This document shows positions 11,192 through 22,766 of a stretch of DNA of 64,000 nucleotides, piece by piece. The DNA is from Russula earlei (lineage: Eukaryota > Basidiomycota > Agaricomycetes > Russulales > Russulaceae). The position numbers were made by a program, and so were the translations under genes. The stretch covers positions 1-64,000 of the forward strand of contig JAGFNK010000172.1 of the NCBI GenBank assembly GCA_025769875.1, in the 5' to 3' direction. Every line of letters starts with the position of its first letter. Within the stretch, counting starts at the first letter, position 1. A model generated the notes under the pieces. The model did no database searches. It was given only the letters and a program-made list of their open reading frames with translations, and was not told where the DNA came from.

Positions 11192-13404
11192 TGGTCAACA
11201 AGGGGCTCTTCCTTATCCATAGTGTCCTGAAATATTAAGGCTGCTACATGTTTGAATGATGGTTCTTCATCTTCCAGGAAAGTGAGGGCTTTTATCGACT
11301 CTCCACGTGTACTGTGAGTTGATAGGACCATTATGGAGGGTTGTGTCATTACACACATCACCGGGCAGTTTTGTAAAGTGATAGTGTCATTGGTCCAATT
11401 GGTGTTGGGGTTGTGGTGTCTTAGCCAGTCAGTACCCAGAATAATGTCATAGTCTCCTATGTTGGTAACAAGGAACTCTGCCTGTTCATCATGTGTGCCT
11501 CCCATTGCTTTGATTCAAAGTCATTGGATGGTGCTATATCTGATTAATCCATAGTGTTTGTGGTGCCATCCACATTCTGTGCTGGTAGGGGCTTTTGAAG
11601 GCTGCAAAGGTGGAGGTTATGTTGGTTCATGAATTGCCTGTGGATTATCATTCCTTCTGCCCCACTGTCTATGAGAGCACTTGCACTGATTTCCTTGCTG
11701 CTGAGTTCCCCCATGAGTGTTACTTTCAAGGCTATGGAAGGGGATCTTATATTCTTTGTAAAGACTTTGGGGTAATTGATTTGTATGGGTATAGTGGCAA
11801 TCTGTACCATATTCCTTAGTGGTGCACTAAGGGGTTCTATCAAAAATCCATAGGGGCAGAATGGGGACATGGAATGTTAGCAGCAAGACTTTCACATCAA
11901 GTTACAAGAGATGCAATAGGAACCAGGTCAGTTTCTTTCTGTTCAAATTGTTCTTCCTGAAAGGTGGCTGAATGGACTGCCATCTGCAAGGACTGTCCAG
12001 GGCAGCGAGCATGAGTGGTGGCTTTCTTAGACCTGCAGTCTTTAGCCATGTGGTTTGGTTTGCCACAGTAGTAGCACAGTTTCAATTCTGTGCGGTGTTG
12101 TTTCTCGGCCTTTGTGAGAGTGTTACATGGGGTGTTGTTGTTCCAGCACTGCTCACCTGGTTCCCCCTGATAGAGGTTGATTTCTACTGGGGTGTCTGGG
12201 GTCATTAGTGGTTAGCCCCCTTGTTCATATGGTTGGTTTCCCTGTATGGCATGATGGTGACATCTACATGTGATATACTTGATCAAACTCATGTGCCTTC
12301 TTGACTAGTGCTGCTAAGGTAGTGGGGGCAGATGTTATACCAGTATCTTTGTGTGGATTCCTTGATTTAGGTTACAGTGGAAGGCAAACATCTTCCTGTT
12401 TTTATCTGCTTGTGAGTGGGTCACATGATGGGACCACTTCTGGTACCATTCATTGAAAGGGGTATTGCCTTGTCAAGCTGTGCGTCTGCTGGGATGAAAT
12501 GATCAGCAAATGCTGTCTTAAAGTCTTGCCACAAGCCATAATTGATGGGTTGTAAGGCTTGGGCCTTTGTCATTAGTTCTTGAGCCCAAGTCCCAGCCAG
12601 GGTACCTATTTTTAAATGTGTAAGGGCAGCTGCAACCCTCTTTCCTTCATCCAGGAACAAGTCCAGGTTGATATAGTAATAGTTGTCTAGCATGGCCCAG
12701 AATGTCTCTGCATTCTCTGCCTTGCCATCAAAGGCCTCTGGGGTGGTCCCAATGATATGACTTTGTTGTACCTGGGCAGGTGCTGGTGCTGCCATTGGAG
12801 CAGGTTGTACAGGGGGTGGTGGCGGAGCTGGAGCTGGCGGTGCAAGGGGCACCAGTGGTGCCACTTGTGTAGGTGCTACTGGTGGTGGTGCTGGTGGAGT
12901 CAGTGGTGCAAGTGATGCTGGTGATGCTGGTGTTCTGAATGGAGGAGCAGGGGCTCATGGTGTTCTGCATGTAGGAGATGGAGGTGGTGGTGGGGGTGCC
13001 ACTACTGTACGCTGTCCTACTGTTACAGGAGTTGGAAGATGGCTAGGTTCTGGGGAATCAAACCCTCCTGGTACTCTAGATGGACTTGGTGTTGGTGTGT
13101 TCCCTCTCACCAGTGTGAGAGCTCTGGTGACCTGGGATAGAACCCTTGACGCAGTTTCTACTGTAGCTTCAAGGTTGTGGGTAACCTCTGCTTGCTCTGC
13201 TTCTTCCTGAGCAGTCAAGAAATCAACTGGTTTGTGGTTTTGGTATATGAATAGTTCAAGGTTTCTACTCCAATGTTCAACCTTGAAATGTTGCAGTCCC
13301 AGTGAGGAGGTCAAAATTGCAAAGGAAGGTGACTTCAGGGATGAGGGTTCAGAAAGTCTCTTGAGAGAGTTTGATGTCCTCTTTGTCAACATCTTTTCTT
13401 GCAT
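11192..13404 (-). pseudogene. E1 gag and protease
   Basis: Reading leftwards: a capsid-type gag domain (about 12420-12800, with AFDGKAENAETFWAMLDNY and a WQDFKTAFADHF stretch), a nucleocapsid zinc knuckle LCYYCGKPNHMAKDC (near 12040-12090, CX2CX4HX4C), and an aspartic protease with ALIDSGAEGM (near 11680) followed by IILGTDWL (near 11440). The region upstream of the capsid (12800-13404) is Pro/Ala/Thr-rich with a Gln/Glu-rich segment. Frames are broken at about 12420, 12205 and 11870. A1 is inserted just after the protease. Gag forms the particle and the protease cleaves the polyprotein; here both are dead. Confidence 0.82.
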
Positions 13405-13966
13405 CTAAGATCCAGTGGTCGTAAAGGGTGTCATATTGGGTGACAGATTGGTCTCTGCAGAAGCCAGTATAGTACTCTCCAGTGATGTTATAGTTGATGT
13501 TGCAGAAGAAGACAGGGATTTGTAGTTGTTCACTTTCAGAGGGGCCTTCATAACATCTCTTCTTCCAGACTTTGACTCATTCACTAGTGATGCCAGTCTT
13601 TGTACCACAGGCAATATGGGTCCTTATAGAAATAGGGATGTTCTAAGGAGTGGCGGTGCTCCTCTGGTGTGCAGTAATAGATGTGCCCAATGAAGTGTAT
13701 AGGTTTGTAAAGGTTCTCCCCCTTTACAACCTCTGCATATGTTGCTGGTCAAATGGTGGGCTATTGGTCCCAAGACTTATGCCAGATGCGGGTGTAGTGC
13801 CAATCCTTGTGCCAGTGGCAGTAGGGGTCCTTGCAATAGAACAATAGTTCAAAAAGGTGTTGATTCCTTCTTGTGAGGTGAAGGATGCACTTTCTGTGGT
13901 CATGTGGTTTGTAAAGGCCTTCACCTTTTACTACTTCTGCATAAGTGGCTATTGGAATTCTAAGGG

Positions 13967-14464
13967 TGTAAGGTGAGCCATATCGCTGGCCTCGGAACCA
14001 CGTGCGGACCGCGCGCGATGCGTGACGCTCGGCCTCCTCCCACACCTTGCCTCCTTCCTCGCATCGCATCGCCCAGTCCTCGCCACCGACCACGTGCACA
14101 CGCCACGCCTCGGCACACGCGACGCGTTTGTCTCAGGCCTTTCACCATGGCCTCGACCGTCTCGACCAGTCTTGATTCTCTTTCATGCCTATCTCCCTTT
14201 CATGCCTTTCATCCTTAGTACTTCTCTCCTGTATATAAAACACCTAGCTACTCTGTAGTAGAAAAAAAAGAGGAAGAGGAATACAGTCTTCTTGAGTTCT
14301 CCTTACCTTCAGTCAGAAACAACTGCGCGCGAGTGATCTTGCTCTCCTCTCCTCTCCTTCTCTTCTCCCTTCCTCCTCATTCCTCTTGCTCTTGGGTCAA
14401 GACAACCGTCTTTGGATCGCCGTCCAGCCCCACGAACTCTGCGCGCCCTGGTTTGGCTCGCTTC
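13967..14464 (+). repeat. LTR-like CpG-rich insertion with non-canonical right end
   Basis: This 498-base segment is flanked by AAGGG at 13962-13966 and 14465-14469. It starts TGTAAGGTGAGCC and ends TTTGGCTCGCTTC, has a promoter-like TGTATATAAAACACC at 14231, and is rich in CpG, unlike its surroundings. Its right part matches the end of the repeat at 57358-58028 (both contain AGCCCCACGAACTC, then ..GGCNCGCT). The lack of a terminal CA is unusual for an LTR. It could be a solo LTR of an unusual family or another short retroelement. Confidence 0.55.
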
Positions 14465-15548
14465 AAGGGGTATGATGGTCCAGTGAGTTGCATCCCACGG
14501 GTATGTGACAGTGTATGCTGGGAGCAGTGTGGGTATGCCCCATTGTTGGGTTTGAAGGTTTTGGGTGATGCAGAAGTATTCCTGAGTGACACCAGAGTAT
14601 GTTATGGCTATATGGCTTTTCCAGAGAATACCTTCAAAGTCTAACGGGTGCAGAGCAAACTGGCTGATTTCTTCTATGGGGTGGTCTATGTGAACAAAGG
14701 CTTGTGTTCACATGTGCCACAGTTCTTTATGATGATTCTTGAAGTCTAATAATTCCCTACACATTCTATGGGGTAGTACTGATCCTAAGTACACTAACTC
14801 AGGAAAGTAGCACTGTAAGCCAACTATGGAACCTGGGGGTGACTGGCTACTACTTGAGTGTTCTACTAAAGGAGTAGTGAAGGGGGTTAACAGACAGTCA
14901 GTGAATGGAAGCAGGGCCAGGATAACTGGGGGAGTAAGAGGCAATGGGTGATCTACTCAGGAGCTTGAAACTGCAGAAGCAGAGTGACAGCCTCTTCGTC
15001 TGTGAGAGGGTGCCAGAGTGGTTGGTGCAGGAGATGTCTATCTTCAAAGGTCCACAGGTTTATACCTGGTTGCATGGGGGTTGTGTCAGGTCAGAAGCCA
15101 CAATTGCACACCTCTCTGAGGCAGAGGCAGATGGCTGGGCAAGTTGGGGTAGGGGACCAGTGGGTACAAATGCTGCTCATTGGGGTTTGTCTTACCATGG
15201 GGGTAAGAGGTCAACTGATGGTGGAAAGTTCTTCAGGAATGGGGGGGCCTGTGTAGACTGCTGGAGGCAGAGAGTACAGTCCTGTAGGGTCTACCAGATT
15301 CTGTGGAGTGTCAATAATGCCATGGGTCCACATAGCTTCAATCCAGTTGTAAATATATCTTCTTCCCTCCACAAATGCTAGCTGGAGGGTCATTTGTCCC
15401 TTCCATACGAATTGGTTGAGACAAAGGTAGTTGCACTGCATGGCAATATGCTCATGTGTGAGGGTGAACAAGGTCAGGTAGTACAATGCCTGACCTTCCA
15501 ATAACTCTTGAATGAGGGCATAGTGTTGGATCACCTCAGTCCAGAGCT

Positions 15549-16514
15549 TGCCATGAACCATTTCCCAGAGAGGGCCCTTGAAGGACCCTTCCTTATGAGA
15601 GGAAACCCAGCCTCTATGGTGTCACCCTGTTCACACAGACAAAAGGGGTGAGTAGAGGTGTCAACAATATCACATGCACATTGTTGCGCAAGCAATTCTC
15701 AGCACAATCAACATACAGCAAGCCATACTTAATGGCAACCCTTTTAGCAATAAAAGACAGTATTATAGCCTCCCTAAGGACCCTTTAAAATGACTCTAAG
15801 TGCTCTACAATAGGCACTAACATGATACTAAAGACCCTACAACATGTTATTAGACTAACTCTAATAACCGTAGAACACACTATAACGCAATACTAAGGAC
15901 CTTAATAGAAGTCTTAGGGTCGACTCTAAGGACCCTAATGGAACTATATAAGGGGCCTTATAAGCAACTCTATTCTCTGAACCAAACTACAAGTCCTCAA
16001 ATGACCGGCCCTAAACTAACTAACAGCAAATGGATCAGGTGCGTTACACATGTACTAAAGCAAGTGAACATGTGGACAGTAGAGGCTCTTACTCATCAAG
16101 AGGAGCCTTCTTACTCAGCAGCTTACTGAGCATGACTGAGCATGCTCAGTAAGCGTACTCCGACTTCTTACTCATCCATCTATTGTGCTTGATAACAAGG
16201 TTATAACTTGTTCCCTGTTTTAGCAGTTCTTTTGTAGTATATAAGCGCTCAATAAAGTAGCAGACAGTCTTCAGACTGTCCATTTGTTTACAGCACTCTC
16301 TATCCCTGGGATACTCCTCTAAGGACTGTCCCCTTGTGACCATTCTGGCTTCTTCCCTGCATACCTGCTTGACTTTACCAGTAACTGTACCTCTCTGGTA
16401 CCTGCTACTGCTTTGGACTCTGCTCCTTGCCCATGCCATCTTAGACATCTATCAACTTGTCTTCAAGCTTATCCCTCACTCTTGAACTGGATAGTTCAAC
16501 AGTGAGCCTTGACA
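15549..16514 (+). repeat. Solo LTR of chromovirus family E
   Basis: This 966-base LTR has target duplication GAGCT at 15544-15548 and 16515-16519. It starts TGCCATGAACC (TGTC mutated to TGCC) and ends GCCTTGACA. It lies opposite to E1. It contains the TATA box GTATATAAGCGC (16237) and the hairpin GGACAGTC..GACTGTCC. Confidence 0.95.
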
Positions 16515-17154
16515 GAGCTTATTGTCGCTATCAGTGAGGGTGAGGATGCTGGTCAGTTCCCCATCAAAGTTCCTTGAGTTCGAGAGGTGCCAGAACAAGA
16601 GTTGGCAGTGAGCAGGTTTGACAAGGTGGTTTAAGGTGTCAATGAAAAGGTTGTATTGCACCTGGTTTAAGATTTGTCCAAATGGGAGGAGGCCTACCAA
16701 GTCTCAGAGGACATAGGCATTGTGCAACCAGATATCAATCTGTTGCCAGTAATAAATGTTGACAGTAGAGATTGGGGGGAAGTAAATGTCTCAGAGGATA
16801 GGGAGGTGGTTAGCAATGAGCTCCCTTTGATGGAGGATTGCGTCGTCTTCTGAGTCATACTCAGAATCAATGCTCAGGTTGGGGGAGACCGTGAACCTTG
16901 GAGGCACTGCAGAAACTTTGATTTCTCAGTCTAGTGTTACAAGGGTAGTTCTTACTTTTTAAGAACTGTGCACTAGGTAGCTATGTTGATGACACTTGGA
17001 CAAAGGGGATCCAAAGTAAGCAAGGGACTCAGAGGGAGGTGTGGAAGGAAGCAAAAGCGAGACAAAGCAGGGTAAAGACAGAGGTTGTCTAGGGAGTTCA
17101 AGTAGCTGTTCTCAAACAATATATGTACTCCCTCAGCTATCCTTAGGTAAGCAT

Positions 17155-17539
17155 TGTTGCGCAGCATAGAGCGCAGCTAACAGGCCAAGCAACCCACCTT
17201 AGAGGTTGTGCTGATGCTCAAGTGATATTGGGGTGTAGAGCGATGTGTATACTCGTCTACAAGTATGGTATTTATACCTCTATGACCCAGGGCTGTTCCT
17301 AAGTCCAAAAGAGGTGACTACAGGTGTCCACTATATCGCGCATTAAGTGACGTGTGATGTGGAAATGTTCTAGACGCAGCATAAGGCTGCATCTTGTAAT
17401 AGATAGCGTAGTATGCGTAACCCTATTGCCATAAGCGCATATACTAAAGTTCTGTCTAACACGTAACATCTATGAGCGGATCTTGAACCTTGTATGAAGG
17501 TCTTTGCCTTCTTTGATCCGTTCGGGTTCCGGTTCAACA
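17155..17539 (-). repeat. Solo LTR of copia family A
   Basis: This 385-base LTR lies in minus orientation with target duplication AGCAT at 17150-17154 and 17540-17544. It is CpG-rich and close to the A2 LTR, so it is a young insertion in the E1 leader. Confidence 0.95.
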
Positions 17540-18244
17540 AGCATATGAGTAATATACTCTGCTATGAAGGAAGTCATGAATAGAAGTGATGATGAATGAT
17601 CCCTGGTACGCAAAGCAATAGATGGGGGGCAGCATATTCAGGTGACAGTGTATGGAAGAATTGAACAAGTAATGGAGGCGACCAAAGGGGAACTCTATGT
17701 CTGGTGGGTATATCCCTACAGAGCTACACACCTCAAAGCTTGCTAAGTTAAACTGTTTGATGAGGTCAGAGTTGGTAGGCAGTACTACAAAAGTGTGAGC
17801 AGTCTTTGCCCAAAATGGGGAAACAAAGGTGTCAGTGGATGGTCATTGGAGCAAGTGACGTATAGTAGGGATGGAAGAGAGGGTGTTGCATCATCCTGCC
17901 TACTCCAAAGGGCACCAGTGTTCAAGTTTGTTATGTTGGACACAATACACTTGAAACTGGTGGGGATGATAGGCATACTCTGCACAATCCAGAGGATTGA
18001 AGAAGCTGTGTGGGACAGGGGGAAGGTTTTCTTGGTCAGAAGAAGGGTTGTCCTCCACATAAGTCCCCAGAAGGGGAAGAGCTGCAATGGGGGGAAGTCC
18101 GTGTGGCAGAGACAGGCCCAGGACAAGGGGAAATGATTGGGGAAGGGAAAGCAGTTGGATGTTGGGAGTGTGAGGCTCCAGAGACCCAGTGATTGGGGTG
18201 TTGTCAGACACTTGATGAGTCAACTGGTCAGCACAGGTTGGTGG

Positions 18245-18254
18245 AGACTGTCCA
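18245..18254 (-). promoter_or_regulatory. E1 self-primer binding site
   Basis: On the minus strand TGGACAGTCT lies two bases inside the 5' LTR. It is the exact complement of AGACTGTCCA at 18498-18489 (minus), which begins about 36 bases after the TATA box, where transcription should start. This fits Tf1-type self-priming. The primer segment is also one arm of a perfect hairpin in the LTR. Confidence 0.65.
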
Positions 18255-18256
18255 GA

Positions 18257-19213
18257 TGTCAAGACTCACTGTTGAATAATCCAGTTCAAGAGCAAGGGAT
18301 AAGTTCAAAGATGAGACAATAGATGTCCAAGACAGCATGGGCAAGAAGTAAGGTCCAGAGCAGTACCAAGTACCAAAGAGGTACAGTTACTGATAGTATC
18401 AAGAAGTGATGCAGGGAAGAGGCCAGAATGATCACAAGAGGACAGTCCTTAAAGGAGTATCCCAGGGGTAGAGAGTGCCATAAACAAATGGACAGTCTGA
18501 AGACTGTCCACTACTTTATTGAGCGCTTATATACTACAAGAGAACTGCTAAATAGGGAACAAGTCATAACCTTGTTATCAAGCACAATTGACAGATGAGT
18601 AAGAAGTCAGAGTACACTTACTGAGCATGCTCAGTCATGCTCAGTAAGCTGCTGAGTAAGGAGGCTCCTATTGATGAGTAAGAGCCTTTACTGTCCACAT
18701 GTTCACTGCTTTAGTACACATGCAAAGCACCTGATTCATTTTACTGTTAGTTAGTTTAGGGCTGGTCATTTAAAGACTTGTAGTTTTGGTTCAAGGAATA
18801 GAGTTGCTTATAAGGCCCCTTATATAGTTCTATTAGGGTCATTAGAGTCAACCCTAATACTTATGTTAAGGTCCTTAGTATTGTTTTATAGTTCGTTCTA
18901 AGGTTATTAGAGTTAGTCTAATAACACATTGTAGGGCCTTTAATGTCTTGTTAGTGCCTCTTGTAGAGCACTTAGAGTCATACTAGAGGGTCCTTCAAGA
19001 GGCTATGATACTGTCCTTTATTGCTAAAAGGGTTGCCATCAAGTGGGGCTTGCTGTATGTTGATTGTGCCAAGAATCACTCATGCAACAATACCCATGCG
19101 ATACCTCTACTCACCCCTTTTGTCCATGTGAACAGGGTGGCACCATAGAGGCTGAGTTTTCTCTAATAAGGAATGGTCCTTCAAGGGCCCTCTCTGGGAA
19201 ATGGTTCATGACA
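18257..19213 (-). repeat. E1 5' LTR
   Basis: This family E LTR (957 bases) is in the sense of E1 at its 5' end. The two sides carry different sequence: the E1 leader to the left and G1 protease sequence to the right. This is why the 5-base neighbours (CCAGA and GTCTC) do not match. The TATA box is at about 18527-18534 on the minus strand. Confidence 0.88.
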
Positions 19214-22099
19214 GTCTCACATGGATTGTTCATTCAGGAAGTTCTTGGTGGCTCCAGAGTCCAACAGAGTTGGGGTTTCAGCCCTCTTGTGATCAGTATG
19301 GAAATAGCATTTTATTGTCATCAACTTTCTTTTAGACAAGTAAATGTTACAATCACAACTCCTGATCCAGGCTGTACAGATCAGGCTGAGGGAAAATTTG
19401 GAGACTCATTGAGCTGGGTGGAAAGCTCTCCCTGTCAGGACTCATTGTTGAACTATCCAGTTCAAGAGCGAGGGATAAGCTTGAAGACAAGTCAATAGAC
19501 ATCTAAGATGGTGTGGGCAAGGAGCAGAGTCCAAAGCAGTAGCAGGTACCAGAGAGGTACAGTTACTGGTCAAGTCAAGCAGGTACGCAGGGAAGAAGCC
19601 AGAATGATCACAAGGGGATGGTCCTTAAAGGAGTATCCCAGGGTTAGAGAGTGCTGTAAACAAATGGACAGTCTGAAGACTGTCCACTACTTTATTGAGT
19701 GCTTATATACTACAAAAGAACTGCTAAAACAGGGAACAAGTTATAACCTTGTTATCAAGCACAATAGATGGATGAGTAAGAAGTCAGAGTACACTTACTG
19801 AGCATGCTCAGTCATGCTCAGTAAGCTGCCAAGTAAGAAGGCTCTTCTTGATGAGTAAGAGCCTCTACTGTCCACATGTTCACTTGCTTTAGTACATGTG
19901 TAACGCACCTGATCCATTTGCTGTTAGTTAGTTTAGGGCCGGTCATTTGAGGACTTGTAGTTTGGTTCAGAGAATAGAGTTGCTTATAAGGCCCCTTATA
20001 TAGTTTCATTAGGGTCCTTAGAGTTGACCCTAATACTTCTATTAAGGTCTTTAGTATTGCTTTATAGTTTGTTCTACGGTTATTAGAGTTAGTCTAATAA
20101 CGCGTTGTAGGGTCTTTAGTGTTGTGTTAGTGTCTATTGTAGAGCACTTAGAGTCGTCCTAAAGGGTCCTTAGGGAGGCTATAATACTGTCTTTTATTGC
20201 TAAAAGGGTTGCCATTGAGTAGGGCTTGCTGTATGTTGATTGTGCCAAGAATTGCTCGCATGACAATGCGTGCATGATATTGTGGACACCTCTACTCACC
20301 CCTTTTGTCTGTGTGAACAGGGTGACACCATAGAGGCTGGGTTTCCTCTCATAAGGAAGGGTCCTTCAAGGGCCCTCTCCGGGAAATGGTTCATGACACT
20401 CCCTGCTGTTCCAGGGGGAGTGCATCTAGATGCTCGCGTATGTTGCGGATGGGGTCTGGGGGGACTTCAACCAGGGAGGCCACTGACTGGGCTTGGTCAG
20501 CCTTGTACGGGATCCAATCTGTGGTTCAAGTGTGCACCCCCTTTCACTGTGCACAGTTGCACACAAAGTGTCCCTCCTTATCACACTTGAAACATGGCCC
20601 CCATTGATGTGGTGGGTGGTCCCACAGGACTCAAGACTCTTGCATCTGCATGATATGGTTGTAGGAGAAGGTGCCTTGCTGGGTCCTGGGTACTCAAATA
20701 CAGTCCAGGTCCATGGGAACTGGTTGGTTTGCCATCACTCTTGGGGCAGTGGACAAGTTATATTGTGGCGCATTAGACTGTCATTGTTGGAAGAAGAACA
20801 GCTGTTGGGGTGCATTAGTCGTGGGGCATTGCCATTGCCCAAATGGGCATGTGGTGGTGCTGGTTGTGATTCCAGTGATGGCCTCTCACATTTGATGGGC
20901 CTTATTGCACTGAATGGCTTTTTCCTTGGTGTCTTAATGATTGGCAGGTATGGGGTGTATGAGCACTTCAGTGATGATGGATTTGGTCAACCCTTTGAGC
21001 AAGAGGCGGGTGACCAGTTTGTCCCCCTGAGTGTATCCTGCTTCATATGTGAGTTGTTTGAAGTCCACAATGTACTGGTCAATGTGGGGCCACTGCATCT
21101 TCAGGTTCTCTATCTTGGTTTGGGCTCTTTGTGTGCATTGCAAGTCCATAAATTGGGCACAAAATTTGTTCTGGAACTGGTCCCATACATCAGGGTGGTC
21201 ATCAGCAACCAGGTCAAGGGCATCAATCCAATCACCCATGTTGTGCATCCAGCCTGAGACTGCAGGTCCCTTGATGAAGGTGAGTGCAAAGGAGGTTTTC
21301 CAAATGGGTGAGGTGAAGTTGGGGACATGGGCATTAAGGCATATGTAGGTTTTCAATTCCTGCAGGAAGTCCTCGGCGAGGGCTTGGTCACCTGAGAACT
21401 CACAGGGTAGGCTGCCATATGCCTTGGCATCTCCTGTGCCACCAAGTGGGGCGGGCACGTTTCCTATCACAGGTGGTCCTGGTGCTGGTGGTCCTGGCCC
21501 AGGGGGCCCTAGGGCCAGGGGTCCGCCACTTGGTCCTGCTCCCAGGGGTCCACTTGGTCCTGCTGGGCCCTGGCATAAGGCGTGGCACAGCAGGCCCAGT
21601 TCAGTTGCCCCTGCAGGGTGGTGGGGCCGGCTTGCTGGTCTGGGTTTGTGTCTGGGTCGAGTATGGTCGATGTGTATGCAACTGTGGTGGTAGACATGTT
21701 GTACAATAGCGGTGGGGGTTCATCAGTCATGATATGTTCACTGATGCATGTCTGATTTGTTGTGTGGTCTGTGTGTCCTCTTGGATATCATCTGAGGAGT
21801 CAGAGTCTTGGGAGCTGTGGCTTAGGGTTCCTGTGTGATTTGAATCTCGGTACTCCATTTCTTTCTCTCTTTTGCTGATAGCAAGTCATCCATCTGCTAG
21901 TTGGAATAGTTCATACCACCTGTTGCCAAGGTGGTATACTGGTTCTTCTGTGCCGTTGATGCGGTTGAATACATGGTGAGGGTGTGTGAATCCTTCAGTT
22001 AGGGCTGTCTCTGCCCAGATGATGCATGGATTTGGTGGGGCATCCTCTTTGGCAGGTGTGTCAACAATAGTTGTTCTCGTCCATAATGTTGAATAAAGG
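19214..22099 (-). pseudogene. G1 gag and start of protease
   Basis: The capsid domain lies at 20934-21470 (FSGDQALAEDFLQELKTYICLN and DQYIVDFKQLTYEAGY), preceded by a Gly/Pro-rich region. A zinc knuckle CFKCDKEGHFVCNC (near 20545-20600) fits CX2CX4HX4C. The protease start LLDSGATKNFLNEQ lies at about 19215-19265, after the solo LTR at 19433-20398. The domain order matches G2 gag at 54764-56802. Stops and frame changes upstream of the capsid show it is dead. Confidence 0.8.
19433..20398 (-). repeat. Solo LTR of chromovirus family E
   Basis: This 966-base LTR has target duplication CTCCC at 19428-19432 and 20399-20403. It lies within G1 between the zinc knuckle and protease. Confidence 0.95.
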
Positions 22100-22110
22100 A
22101 AGTTGAATCT
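22100..22110 (-). promoter_or_regulatory. G1 self-primer binding site
   Basis: On the plus strand AAGTTGAATCT lies two bases from the LTR. The same 11 bases occur on the minus strand at 22270-22260 inside the LTR, about 30 bases after a TATA box (GTATATAAAG, 22306-22297). The transcript start could therefore pair with this site. In G2 the corresponding pair is 56803-56813 and 56964-56974, with one CpG-type mismatch. Confidence 0.65.
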
Positions 22111-22112
22111 GA

Positions 22113-22434
22113 TGTCACTGCTGCATATGGTACTCAGAGCTCAAGCATGGGAACCTTAGATAAGCACATGTTTGACGTGTCTTACAAGAGAGAGAGAGAG
22201 TGAGAAAGAGAGAGAGGTGGGAGAATGTAGGTTTTATTGCTTATGGGGAGTACAACAAAAGATTCAACTTGCCCTCTCTTGAGCATAGGGCAAGTCTTTA
22301 TATACACAACTAGCCACACCTTGTGCTTCCCCTATGACTGTGCTGCGGCACCACATCAAGCTTCAAACGGTTGTCCGGGGTGACCATTGTGACTTCCTGG
22401 ACCACACGCACCGCTACAGGGGCTGCCAGTGTCA
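22113..22434 (-). repeat. G1 5' LTR
   Basis: Plus-strand sequence from TGTCACTGCTG to CCAGTGTCA. It contains an AG-dinucleotide run (about 22189-22216) and a TATA box. It is followed by CCACA and then the G2 3' LTR. Boundaries are certain to within about 3 bases. Confidence 0.85.
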
Positions 22435-22439
22435 CCACA

Positions 22440-22763
22440 TGTCACCGCCATGTACAGTACTCAGAGTTTGAGCATGGGAACCTTAGTTAAGGTTAAGCAC
22501 ATGTCCAACGTGGCTCAGAGAGAGAGAGAGAGAGAGAGAGAAAGTGGGTGAGAAAGTAAACTGCTATTGTTCATGGGGAGTATGACAAAAGATTTGACTT
22601 GCCCTCTCTTAGGCATAGGGCAAGTCCTTATATATGCTGCCAGACAACCTCATGCCCTCCTCGTTACCATGCTGCAGCACCACATCAGACATCAAAGGGT
22701 TGGACCATGTGGGTGTTGCGACTTCCCATGCAATGTGGGCCGTGGATAGGGCTACCGGTGTCA
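22440..22763 (-). repeat. G2 3' LTR
   Basis: This LTR of about 324 bases reads TGTCACCGCC..CCGGTGTCA on the plus strand and contains an AG run (22518-22540) and TATA (22629). On the minus strand the purine-rich GATGAGGGTGA precedes it. It aligns along its whole length with the G2 5' LTR once the transposon at 57007-58626 is removed. Confidence 0.85.
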
Positions 22764-22766
22764 TCA

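Larger units (their letters stand above)
13405..18256 (-). pseudogene. E1 leader: long unrecognised coding region between 5' LTR and gag
   Basis: After removal of three insertions (13967-14464, 15549-16514, 17155-17539) about 3 kb remains between the primer site and gag. Stretches of it look like a real protein: open frames at 17900-18256, 17534-17731, 16515-16700 and 15211-15548, with segments such as VYCVQHNKLEHWCP and WTEVIQHYALIQELLEGQ. Near gag, a module of about 66 residues occurs twice (13740-13960 and 13590-13740), each starting TYAEVVKG and containing KDPYCxWxKDWH. The first copy has extra Cys and His that could bind metal. Precise removal of the 13967-14464 insertion and one duplication restores an open frame (PWDATHW..IIPLRIP). 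I do not recognise the protein. It may be an N-terminal extension of gag or a captured gene. Scattered stops make this copy non-functional. Confidence 0.55.
1..19213 (-). mobile_element. E1, chromovirus (Ty3 class) broken up by nested insertions; left end outside window
   Basis: E1 reads right to left: 5' LTR (18257-19213), a long leader, gag, protease, then reverse transcriptase and RNase H, running off the left edge just as integrase begins. It is inserted in the protease region of element G1. Insertions inside it, each bounded by an exact 5-base duplication, are at 1393-1777, 1840-2800, 3171-11186, 13967-14464, 15549-16514 and 17155-17539. When they are removed, the flanking sequence aligns with the sister copy E2 (42089-45864) where both copies exist. 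The reading frames carry stops and frameshifts, so E1 is dead. Its own target duplication cannot be tested because its 3' end lies outside the window; the prediction is GTCTC (19214-19218). Confidence 0.88.
19214..22434 (-). mobile_element. G1, 5' part of a chromovirus; remainder displaced beyond left edge
   Basis: Reading leftwards: 5' LTR (22113-22434), primer site, gag (about 22099-20404), a solo E LTR, a short protease piece, then the E1 insertion at 19213. The rest of G1 must lie to the left of the window. It belongs to the same family as G2 but its LTR is clearly more diverged from both G2 LTRs than those are from each other. To its right the five bases CCACA separate it from G2. Confidence 0.82.

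Noticed and set aside
18257..19213. LTR without target duplication as a second chimeric recombination junction
   Set aside because: It is in the right place and orientation to be the 5' LTR of E1 and is followed by the E1 primer site, so unequal flanks are expected.
22113..22763. Adjacent LTRs of G1 and G2 as an integrated two-LTR circle
   Set aside because: The two LTRs are too different to come from one element, and the five bases between them match the other end of G2 as a target duplication.
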